This document shows positions 8,485 to 16,932 of a stretch of DNA of 64,000 nt, piece after piece. Positions within the stretch are counted from its first letter, which is position 1. The number at the start of each line of letters is the position of its first letter. The stretch lies in contig JAQDAD010000001.1 of NCBI GenBank assembly GCA_027682205.1, positions 1 to 64,000 of the forward strand, given 5' to 3'. The position numbers and the translations under genes were made by a program. The notes below the pieces were generated by a model. That model was not told where the DNA came from and did no database searches. It saw nothing but the letters and a program-made list of their open reading frames with translations. The DNA comes from Streptococcaceae bacterium AF54-32pH5A (lineage in GTDB: Bacteria > Bacillota > Bacilli > Lactobacillales > Streptococcaceae).

Positions 8485-10708
8485 GAGTCTTCCTATCCCC
8501 TTAATCTATCTGGGTTTTCTATTACTTTGGCTTTACTATGCCATTTTCTCGGTATCTTATCTTGCATTACTAGGCTTTGTTTTTCTGCTCATCTGTCTCT
8601 TTTTCCAATTCCCTTGGAAATCGGCTGGTAAAGTTTTAGCGATTTGTGGCTTCTTTGGCTTCTGGTTTCTGTTTCAAACTTGGCAACAGACACAAGCGAG
8701 TCAAGACTTGGTTGGCTATGTTGAAAAGGTGAGGATTTTACCAGATACCATCAAAGTCAATGGGGATAGTCTATCATTTCGTGGCAAGGCTGACGGCCGT
8801 ACCTTCCAAGTTTATTATAAACTTCAGTCCGAAGAAGAGAAAGAGCAATTTCAAGCCTTAACAGATATTTATGAGATAGAACTAGAAGGAAAATTGTCCG
8901 AGCCCGAAGGCCAGAGGAATTTTGGTGGATTTGACTACCAAGCCTATCTGAAGACTCAGGGGATTTACCAGACTCTCAATATCAAAAAAATCCAGTCACT
9001 TAAAAAGGTTAGCAGTTGGGATATAGGAGATAATCTGTCCAGTTTACGTCGAAAGGCCGTAGTTTGGATCAAGACGCACTTTCCAGACCCTATGCGAAAT
9101 TATATGACGGGTCTTCTGCTGGGACATCTGGATACGGACTTTGAGGAGATGAATGAGCTTTATTCCAGTCTAGGGATTATCCACCTTTTTGCATTGTCGG
9201 GTATGCAGGTAGGTTTCTTTATGGACGCCTTTAAGAAACTCCTCTTGCGATTGGGCTTAACTCAAGAAAAGTGGAAATGGTTGGCTTATCCATTCTCTTT
9301 GGTCTATGCAGGGTTGACAGGATTCTCAGCTTCGGTCATCCGCAGCCTCTTGCAAAAGTTACTAGCCCAACATGGTGTTAAGAGCTTGGACAATTTTGCC
9401 TTGACGGTTCTTGTCCTCTTTATCATTATGCCCAACTTTTTCCTAACGGCAGGAGGTGTCTTGTCCTGTGCTTACGCTTTTATCTTGACCATGACAAACA
9501 AAGAAGGGGAGGGGCTCAAGGCTGTTGCCAGAGAAAGTCTGGTCATTTCCTTGGGAATATTGCCCATTCTATCCTACTATTTTGCAGAATTTCAGCCTTG
9601 GTCAATTCTTTTAACATTTGTCTTTTCATTTTTGTTTGACTTAGTCTTCTTACCGCTTTTGTCTATCTTATTCATTCTGTCTTTTGTTTATCCGGTCACT
9701 CAGCTTAACCTTGTCTTTGAATGGTTGGAGGGCATCATTCGCTTGGTGTCGCAGATGGCAAGTAGGCCATTGGTCTTTGGACAACCCACCGCATGGCTTT
9801 TGCTTCTTCTCTTAGTTTCATTGGCCTTGGTCTATGACATGAGGAAAAATGTCAAAAGAGTAGCAGGGTTCAGTCTCTTTATCGTGGGTCTCTTTTTCTT
9901 GACCAAGCATCCGCTGGAAAATGAAATTACCATGCTGGATGTAGGGCAGGGGGAAAGTCTTTTCCTACGGGATATGACTGGTAAAACTATCTTGATAGAT
10001 GTGGGTGGTAAGACAGACTCTGACAAGAAAGTCGAATCTTGGCAGAAGAAGGTAACAACCAGCAATGCCCAGAGAACCTTGATTCCCTATCTAAAAAGTC
10101 GAGGAGTGGCTAAGATAGACCAGCTTGTTTTGACCAATACAGATAAGGAACATGTTGGTGATTTGTTGGAGGTGACCAAGGCTTTCCATATCGGGGAGAT
10201 TTTAGTATCAAAAGGAAGTCTGACACAGAAGGAATTTGTGGCAGAACTACAAGCGACTCAAGCCAAGGTACGCAGTGTGACAGCAGGGGAGAATTTCCCG
10301 ATTTTTGGCGGATACTTAGAAGTCCTATCTCCAAGGGAAATTGGAGAAGCTGATGCCGATGATTCCTTGGTTCTTCATGGAAAACTCTTGGATAAGCACT
10401 TTCTCTTCAGTGGAAACCTGAAAGAGAAGGGAGAGAAGGAACTTTTAAAGCAATATCCTGACTTAGAGGTGGATGTCTTGAAAGTCGGTCAACATGGTTC
10501 TAAAACCTCATCAAATCCAGCTTTTCTAGAAAAACTCAACCCAGAGCTTTCTCTCATCTCAGTTGGAAAGAACAATCGTGCAAAACTTCCCCATCAGGAA
10601 ACCTTGACACGACTAGAAGTAATCAAGAGTAAGGTTTACCGAACAGACCAGAACGGAGCTATACGGTTTAAAGGGTGGAAAAGTTGGCGAATTGAAAGTG
10701 TTCGTTAG
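8468..10708 (+). CDS. comEC: DNA internalisation channel ComEC
   Basis: ComEC forms the channel through which single-stranded DNA enters during transformation. The 746-residue protein has two to three N-terminal membrane helices, an OB-like extracellular region (about 70-170), the Competence multi-pass core (about 205-470, with GIIHLFALSGMQVGFF), and a C-terminal beta-lactamase-like domain starting LDVGQGESLFLRD near residue 490. The metal motif HxHxDH of that domain is replaced by TNTDKEHVGD. The ATG at 8468 overlaps comEA, so translation is coupled. Confidence 0.95.
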   Translation: MLQWIKSLPIPLIYLGFLLLWLYYAIFSVSYLALLGFVFLLICLFFQFPWKSAGKVLAICGFFGFWFLFQTWQQTQASQDLVGYVEKVRILPDTIKVNGDSLSFRGKADGRTFQVYYKLQSEEEKEQFQALTDIYEIELEGKLSEPEGQRNFGGFDYQAYLKTQGIYQTLNIKKIQSLKKVSSWDIGDNLSSLRRKAVVWIKTHFPDPMRNYMTGLLLGHLDTDFEEMNELYSSLGIIHLFALSGMQVGFFMDAFKKLLLRLGLTQEKWKWLAYPFSLVYAGLTGFSASVIRSLLQKLLAQHGVKSLDNFALTVLVLFIIMPNFFLTAGGVLSCAYAFILTMTNKEGEGLKAVARESLVISLGILPILSYYFAEFQPWSILLTFVFSFLFDLVFLPLLSILFILSFVYPVTQLNLVFEWLEGIIRLVSQMASRPLVFGQPTAWLLLLLLVSLALVYDMRKNVKRVAGFSLFIVGLFFLTKHPLENEITMLDVGQGESLFLRDMTGKTILIDVGGKTDSDKKVESWQKKVTTSNAQRTLIPYLKSRGVAKIDQLVLTNTDKEHVGDLLEVTKAFHIGEILVSKGSLTQKEFVAELQATQAKVRSVTAGENFPIFGGYLEVLSPREIGEADADDSLVLHGKLLDKHFLFSGNLKEKGEKELLKQYPDLEVDVLKVGQHGSKTSSNPAFLEKLNPELSLISVGKNNRAKLPHQETLTRLEVIKSKVYRTDQNGAIRFKGWKSWRIESVR

Positions 10709-10748
10709 AAAGAAAATGTTATATATTAGTGAAATAAACTAAAGTCTG

Positions 10749-10792
10749 TTGCATAATACTGAGAAAAACGATATAATGAAAGTGTTTTCAAT
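10749..10792 (+). promoter_or_regulatory. Promoter with overlapping cre-like operator
   Basis: TTGCAT (10749-10754) and TATAAT (10772-10777) are 17 bp apart. AATGAAAGTGTTTTCAAT (10775-10792) matches the cre consensus except for one central C-to-T change and overlaps the -10. This suggests CcpA repression of the decayed peptide gene and the ABC transporter downstream. Confidence 0.55.
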
Positions 10793-10810
10793 AGTAATGA
10801 TATAAAGGCA

Positions 10811-11080
10811 ATGAAAACATGAAAAATCAGCAAAAGTCGTTTTATTAGCTAGTTTGTTATCTATTGATCTTTTTCAGTCCAGCGTATCTGCTGTGACAAT
10901 CACTAAGTTATCGGTATGATTACAATACCGCTTGGAAGTATAGTATGAATCACCACAGACATAAAAATGTGTAAACATTTCAAGATGGTCTGCTTATTAC
11001 TCTATAATGATTATAAAGTTGGTCCGATTGGCATTATGTTCGCTATGAGGTCATTAACTACTAGACAGGAAACTATTAAT
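10811..11080 (+). pseudogene. Decayed gene for a small secreted peptide
   Basis: An AAAGG ribosome-binding site and the ATG at 10811 lead into a TGA after three codons, but the frame from about 10833 encodes KVVLLASLLSIDLFQSSVSA, a clear signal peptide ending in an Ala-x-Ala-like site. Further on, another frame near 10913-10970 reads as WKYSMNHHRHKNV. At least two frameshifts and several stops show decay. The position before an ABC transporter suggests a bacteriocin-like peptide; the HH/YS pattern faintly recalls lactococcin 972, but this is speculation. The stretch to 11111 holds nothing else recognisable. Confidence 0.5.
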
Positions 11081-11111
11081 CGTTAAAAATTGAGAAAAAG
11101 GAGGGCTGGAT

Positions 11112-11705
11112 ATGATAACTCTTACTCATGTTACCTTAAAAACGCGACAAGTCATCTTGCAAGATGCGGATTTCACCTTTAAAAAGGGTAGGATTTATGG
11201 CCTTCTTGCTATCAATGGCTCGGGAAAGACGACCCTGTTCCGCGCTATTAGCAAGTTGCTTCCCCTTAGTAGTGGACATATCGCAGTTCCTCCTTCTTTG
11301 TTTTATTATGAGAGCGTTGAATGGCTGGATGGAAACTTAAGTGGGATGGACTACCTTCGTCTCATAAAAAATATCTGGAAGTCAGACCTAAACTTGGGGG
11401 ACGAAATCGCCTATTGGGAAATGTCTGACTATATCAACCTTCCCATCCGCAAGTATTCCTTAGGGATGAAGCAACGCTTGGTGATTGCTATGTATTTCTT
11501 CAGTCAGGCGAAATGCTGGCTCATGGATGAGATAACAAATGGCTTAGATGAGTATTATCGACAGAAGTTTTTTGATAGGCTGGCACAAATCGATAGAAAA
11601 GAACAGCTGGTTCTTTTGAGTTCCCACTACAAAGAGGAGTTAATGGAGATTTGCGATAGCATCGTAACCATTCGTCAGGGGCAGATAGAAGAGGTTCCGT
11701 TATGA
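11112..11705 (+). CDS. ABC transporter ATP-binding protein
   Basis: The 197-residue protein is a short ABC ATPase: Walker A AINGSGKTT near residues 34-42, a degenerate signature YSLGMKQRL near 116-124, Walker B CWLMDEITNGLDE near 136-148, and a switch histidine in LLSSHYKEE. GGAGGG precedes the ATG. It overlaps the permease gene by 4 nt, so the two form one exporter. Substrate is unknown. Its place after a decayed secreted-peptide gene suggests peptide export or self-immunity. From memory, S. pneumoniae has a similar pair here. Confidence 0.85.
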   Translation: MITLTHVTLKTRQVILQDADFTFKKGRIYGLLAINGSGKTTLFRAISKLLPLSSGHIAVPPSLFYYESVEWLDGNLSGMDYLRLIKNIWKSDLNLGDEIAYWEMSDYINLPIRKYSLGMKQRLVIAMYFFSQAKCWLMDEITNGLDEYYRQKFFDRLAQIDRKEQLVLLSSHYKEELMEICDSIVTIRQGQIEEVPL

Positions 11706-12886
11706 AAGATATTAGCCTATTTTTATTAAAGAAAGTTTTCAAAAGTCGTTTAAACTGGATTATCTTACTTTTATTTGCATCTGTACTCGGTGTTACCTTT
11801 TATTTAAATAGTCAGACTGCAAACTCATACAGCTTGGAGAGCGAGTTGGAAACCCGTCTTGTAAAAGATGAGAGAATCATCAATGAAAATGAAGAGAAAC
11901 TCTCCCAAATGTCTGACACCAGCTCGGAGGAATATCAGTTTGCTAAAGAAAATTTAGACATACAAAAAAATCTTTTGACTCAAAAGAAAGAAATTCTGGC
12001 TTTGTTAAAAGAAGGACGCTGGAAAGAAGCCTACTATTTGCAGTGGCAAGATAAGGAAAAGAGTTATGAAATTGTATCGAAGGAATCGACTTCTGACCCT
12101 GACTTTAAAATGGCGGTTGACCGCGAACGAAAGATTTACCAAGCCCTGTATCCCTTGAACATAAAAGCACACAATTTAGATTATCCGACTCACGGAATTG
12201 ATCAGATTGTCTGGATTTTAGAGGCTATCATCCCAAGCTTGTTTGTGATTGGTATTATTTTCATGCTAACACAACTGTTCGCAGAGAGATATCAAAATAA
12301 TCTCGACACAGCTCAGTTGTATCCTTTTTCAAAAGTGACATTTGCCATGTCCTCTCTTGGAGTTGGGGTGAGCTATGTAACCGTGCTGTTTATCGGAATT
12401 TGTGGATTTTCTTTTCTAGTGGGAAGTCTGATAAGTGGTTTTGGACAGTTAGATTATCCCTACCCGTTCTATAGCTTAACGAATCAAGAGGTAACTATTG
12501 GGAAGATACAGGATGTGTTATTTCCTAGCTTGCTATTAGCTTTCTTAGCCTTTATCGTCATTGTGGAAGTCGTCTACTTGATTGCTTACTTTTTCAAGCA
12601 AAAAATGCCTGTCCTCTTTCTTTCCCTCATTGGGATTGTTGGCTTGTTGTTTGGTATCCAAACGATCCAGCCTCTTCAGAGTATTGCACATCTGATTCCC
12701 TTTACATACTTGCGTTCAGTGGAGATTTTATCTGGAAGATTACCCAAGCAAATTGATAATGTCAATCTGAATTGGAGCATGGGGATGATCTTACTTCCTT
12801 GCCTGATTATCCTTTTGTTAGTGGGTATTCTATTTATCGAAAGATGGGGAAGTTCACGTAAAACGGAAGTTTTTAATAGGTCTTAG
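11702..12886 (+). CDS. ABC-2-like transporter permease
   Basis: The 394-residue protein has one N-terminal membrane helix (about residues 18-36), a long extracytoplasmic charged region (about 37-165), and five more hydrophobic helices between about 175 and 390. This is the layout of ABC-2 type permeases that export peptides or lipids. It starts with a 4-nt overlap (ATGA) with the ATPase gene. No substrate can be named; partnership with the upstream ATPase and the decayed peptide gene is inferred. Confidence 0.75.
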   Translation: MKDISLFLLKKVFKSRLNWIILLLFASVLGVTFYLNSQTANSYSLESELETRLVKDERIINENEEKLSQMSDTSSEEYQFAKENLDIQKNLLTQKKEILALLKEGRWKEAYYLQWQDKEKSYEIVSKESTSDPDFKMAVDRERKIYQALYPLNIKAHNLDYPTHGIDQIVWILEAIIPSLFVIGIIFMLTQLFAERYQNNLDTAQLYPFSKVTFAMSSLGVGVSYVTVLFIGICGFSFLVGSLISGFGQLDYPYPFYSLTNQEVTIGKIQDVLFPSLLLAFLAFIVIVEVVYLIAYFFKQKMPVLFLSLIGIVGLLFGIQTIQPLQSIAHLIPFTYLRSVEILSGRLPKQIDNVNLNWSMGMILLPCLIILLLVGILFIERWGSSRKTEVFNRS

Positions 12887-12924
12887 CATTCCTATAGGGA
12901 AGGTGAGGAAAAAACTAACACAAG

Positions 12925-12952
12925 GAGGGAACCAACTAGGTTCTCTCTTTTT
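12925..12952 (+). terminator. Terminator of the ABC transporter unit
   Basis: GAGGGAACC (12925-12933) pairs with GGTTCTCTC (12939-12947) with one G-T pair, followed by TTTTT. Confidence 0.85.
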
Positions 12953-13006
12953 GATGCGGACATCACGAAGAAAACAGAAAGTTTTTCGAAAAAATGACTT
13001 TTTATC

Positions 13007-13035
13007 TTGACAAGGGATAGAAAACTTGGTATCAT
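13007..13035 (+). promoter_or_regulatory. Promoter of infC-rpmI-rplT
   Basis: A consensus -35 TTGACA (13007-13012) is spaced 17 bp from TATCAT (13030-13035), which has the extended TG. This is a strong promoter, as expected for ribosomal genes. Confidence 0.8.
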
Positions 13036-13041
13036 ATAAAA

Positions 13042-13171
13042 GTTGAGAAAAGCAGAAGTGAGAGCTTCTCGCCTTGTGACATCAAGTTGCCTGGCCCTAC
13101 GGATGAAAAGTTTCTACGAAACGCTATCATAACGTGCGGGCTTGTATCATTACGAGCCCGCTCTTGTTTTT
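13042..13171 (+). promoter_or_regulatory. L20-type autoregulatory leader with attenuator
   Basis: The infC leader contains paired segments (including the AGCAGAAG/CTTCT region near 13050-13076) and ends in a strong terminator: GCGGGCT (13136-13142) with AGCCCGC (13155-13161) plus TCTTGTTTTT. This is the arrangement of the Firmicute L20 leader, in which ribosomal protein L20 binds its own mRNA leader and promotes termination before infC. The assignment rests on position and the terminator; the L20-binding fold was not modelled. Confidence 0.75.
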
Positions 13172-13199
13172 CTCTAATAATAAAAAAGAGGTGAAAACC

Positions 13200-13721
13200 A
13201 TAGCAAAGCAAGACTTATTCATCAATGATGAAATTCGTGTACGTGAAGTTCGCTTAATCGGTCTTGAGGGAGAACAGCTAGGTATCAAGCCACTCAGCGA
13301 AGCGCAAGCATTGGCTGATAGTGCAAATGTTGACTTGGTATTGATTCAACCCCAAGCAAAACCGCCTGTTGCTAAAATTATGGACTACGGTAAGTTCAAA
13401 TTTGAGTACCAGAAGAAACAAAAAGAACAACGCAAAAAACAAAGCGTTGTGACCGTGAAAGAAGTTCGTTTGAGCCCAGTTATCGATAAGGGTGATTTCG
13501 AAACGAAACTTCGCAATGCACGTAAATTCCTTGAAAAAGGGAACAAAGTTAAGGTATCCATTCGCTTTAAAGGGCGTATGATCACCCATAAAGAGATTGG
13601 TGCAAAAGTTTTAGCCGAGTTTGCTGAAGCAACACAAGATATTGCGATCATCGAACAACGAGCTAAGATGGATGGACGCCAAATGTTCATGCAGTTGGCG
13701 CCAGCAACTGACAAAAAATAA
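13200..13721 (+). CDS. infC: Translation initiation factor IF-3
   Basis: IF-3 binds the 30S subunit, blocks premature 50S joining and checks the start codon. The protein of 173 residues has the N-terminal domain ([14 protein letters not shown]), a lysine-rich linker (about residues 70-90) and the C-terminal RNA-binding domain. No ATG is near. ATA at 13200 is preceded by GAGGTG (13188-13193) at ideal spacing, and the protein would then start (M)[12 protein letters not shown] at 13191 would put the ribosome-binding site on the start codon. Rare start codons in infC are known to permit self-regulation. Confidence 0.93.
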   Translation: MAKQDLFINDEIRVREVRLIGLEGEQLGIKPLSEAQALADSANVDLVLIQPQAKPPVAKIMDYGKFKFEYQKKQKEQRKKQSVVTVKEVRLSPVIDKGDFETKLRNARKFLEKGNKVKVSIRFKGRMITHKEIGAKVLAEFAEATQDIAIIEQRAKMDGRQMFMQLAPATDKK

Positions 13722-13753
13722 TTGTCAGAAAGTTAAATAAAGGAGAAAAAATC

Positions 13754-13954
13754 ATGCCAAAACAAAAAACACACCGCGCATCAGCTAAACGTTTCAAACG
13801 TACAGGTTCTGGTGGACTTAAACGTTTCCGTGCTTACACTTCTCACCGTTTCCACGGAAAAACTAAGAAACAACGTCGTCATCTTCGTAAAGCATCTATG
13901 GTGCATTCAGGAGATTTCAAACGTATCAAAGCAATGCTTACTCGCTTGAAATAA
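13754..13954 (+). CDS. rpmI: 50S ribosomal protein L35
   Basis: The 66-residue, very basic protein begins [20 protein letters not shown], the L35 hallmark. It is the second gene of the classic infC-rpmI-rplT operon, 32 nt after infC, with AAAGGAG before the ATG. Length and order are standard, and its expression is set by the L20 leader upstream. Confidence 0.98.
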   Translation: MPKQKTHRASAKRFKRTGSGGLKRFRAYTSHRFHGKTKKQRRHLRKASMVHSGDFKRIKAMLTRLK

Positions 13955-14005
13955 TAGCCTAACAGTAAGTAAACAATTCTAGGAAATATTTGGAGGAAAT
14001 AAAAC

Positions 14006-14365
14006 ATGGCACGTGTTAAAGGTGGCGTTGTATCACGCAAACGTCGTAAACGTATTCTTAAATTAGCAAAAGGTTACTATGGAGCTAAACACATCTTGTT
14101 CCGTACTGCAAAAGAACAAGTAATGAACTCTTACTACTATGCATACCGTGACCGTCGTCAGAAAAAACGTGACTTCCGCAAATTGTGGATCACTCGTATC
14201 AACGCGGCAGCTCGTTTGAACGGACTTTCATACTCACAATTGATGCATGGTTTGAAATTGGCTGAAATCGAAGTTAACCGTAAAATGCTTGCTGACTTGG
14301 CTGTTAACGATGCAGCAGCTTTTACAGCTCTTGCAGATGCAGCTAAAGCAAAACTTGGTAAATAA
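14006..14365 (+). CDS. rplT: 50S ribosomal protein L20
   Basis: The 119-residue basic protein starts [20 protein letters not shown], typical of L20, an early 23S rRNA assembly protein. In Firmicutes L20 also represses its own operon by binding the infC leader. TTTGGAGG lies before the ATG, and the operon terminator follows at 14374. Confidence 0.98.
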
Positions 14366-14373
14366 TAATTGAT

Positions 14374-14405
14374 AAGACTGGAACAGGATTGTCCCAGTCT
14401 TTTTA
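14374..14405 (+). terminator. Terminator of infC-rpmI-rplT
   Basis: AAGACTGG (14374-14381) pairs with CCAGTCTT (14394-14401), followed by further Ts. Confidence 0.85.
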
Positions 14406-14423
14406 AAAATAAAGGGGAATAAT

Positions 14424-14804
14424 ATGGCTTCAAAAATGCTACACACTTGCTTGCGAGTAGAAAACCTTGAAAAATCAATTGCATTCTATCAAGATGCTTT
14501 TGGTTTTAAAGAATTGCGTCGCAGAGATTTTCCAGATCATGCTTTCACGATTGTCTATCTAGGACTTGAGGGTGACGACTATGAGTTGGAGTTGACTTAT
14601 AACTACGATCACGGCCCTTATGTTGTAGGTGATGGCTTTGCCCATATCGCTCTCAGCACACCTGATCTTGAGGCACTTCATCAAGAACATAGCGCAAAAG
14701 GCTATGAGGTTACAGAGCCAAAAGGCCTACCTGGTACTCTACCAAACTATTACTTTGTCAAGGATCCTGATAGCTACAAGGTCGAAGTCATTCGTGAAAA
14801 ATAA
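14424..14804 (+). CDS. gloA: Lactoylglutathione lyase / VOC family protein
   Basis: The 126-residue protein matches glyoxalase I, which converts the methylglyoxal-thiol hemithioacetal to a lactoyl thioester. It keeps the paired beta-alpha-beta-beta-beta vicinal-oxygen-chelate modules: H7 in LHTCLRV, glutamate in YELELTYN, AHIALS in the second module, and a final KVEVIRE, which together supply the metal ligands. GGGGAA precedes the ATG. It is monocistronic, between the rplT terminator and its own terminator. Confidence 0.9.
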   Translation: MASKMLHTCLRVENLEKSIAFYQDAFGFKELRRRDFPDHAFTIVYLGLEGDDYELELTYNYDHGPYVVGDGFAHIALSTPDLEALHQEHSAKGYEVTEPKGLPGTLPNYYFVKDPDSYKVEVIREK

Positions 14805-14812
14805 TCCAGATC

Positions 14813-14849
14813 AGTCAAGTAGAATGTTCGTTTTCTACTTGACTTTTTT
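14813..14849 (+). terminator. gloA terminator, overlapping the pyrK promoter
   Basis: AGTCAAGTAGAA (14813-14824) pairs perfectly with TTCTACTTGACT (14833-14844), followed by TTTTT. The last six bases of the 3' arm are also the -35 box of the next promoter. Confidence 0.85.
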
Positions 14850-14867
14850 ACTTTGAAAGAGTATACT
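14839..14867 (+). promoter_or_regulatory. Promoter of pyrK-pyrD
   Basis: TTGACT (14839-14844) and TATACT (14862-14867) are 17 bp apart. The start site would be near 14874, just before the PyrR leader. Confidence 0.75.
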
Positions 14868-14882
14868 AATACAAATTTAACC

Positions 14883-15034
14883 TTTAAGGGGAGTTCAGAG
14901 AGACTCACAAGGTGTCAGATAAAAGTGATAGGGGACTTCTTTGTGGAGACTTTTTAAGTGTGCGCATGAGTTCTGTCCTATCCCAACTGAGGCCTTGCAC
15001 TAGCAAGGTCTTTTCTTTATCTGGTCCCCTTAAA
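14883..15034 (+). promoter_or_regulatory. PyrR-binding attenuator leader
   Basis: The segment at 14892-14913 (AGTTCAGAGAGACTCACAAG...) matches the PyrR binding loop consensus. It is followed by an antiterminator-sized stretch and a terminator: GGCCTTGC (14991-14998) with GCAAGGTC (15003-15010) plus TTTTCTTT. UMP-bound PyrR would favour termination. In addition TTTAAGGGGA (14883-14892) is perfectly complementary to TCCCCTTAAA (15025-15034), bracketing the leader just before the AAGGAGG ribosome-binding site. Confidence 0.85.
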
Positions 15035-15051
15035 TTTAAGGAGGAAAAGTC

Positions 15052-16801
<1,750 letters not shown>

Positions 16802-16872
16802 GCTAGATCTTCCTTATCGTTAGCAAGACATAGAATCTTCATCAATTTGTAATATTTCCGTTAGTTAACTAT

Positions 16873-16880
16873 GTTACAAT
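16873..16880 (+). promoter_or_regulatory. Probable lytB promoter (-10)
   Basis: TTACAAT at 16874-16880 sits behind a G with a T before it, giving an extended -10-like TGTTACAAT at 16872-16880. A TTGTAA 22 bp upstream is too far for a normal -35. Confidence 0.4.
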
Positions 16881-16932
16881 AGGTTTTATAAAATAGTAAT
16901 AGTGTAGATTGTTTTCTACTGAGGAGAATAAA

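Noticed and set aside
13191..13193. GTG as infC start
   Set aside because: The ribosome-binding site GAGGTG would overlap it; ATA at 13200 fits better.
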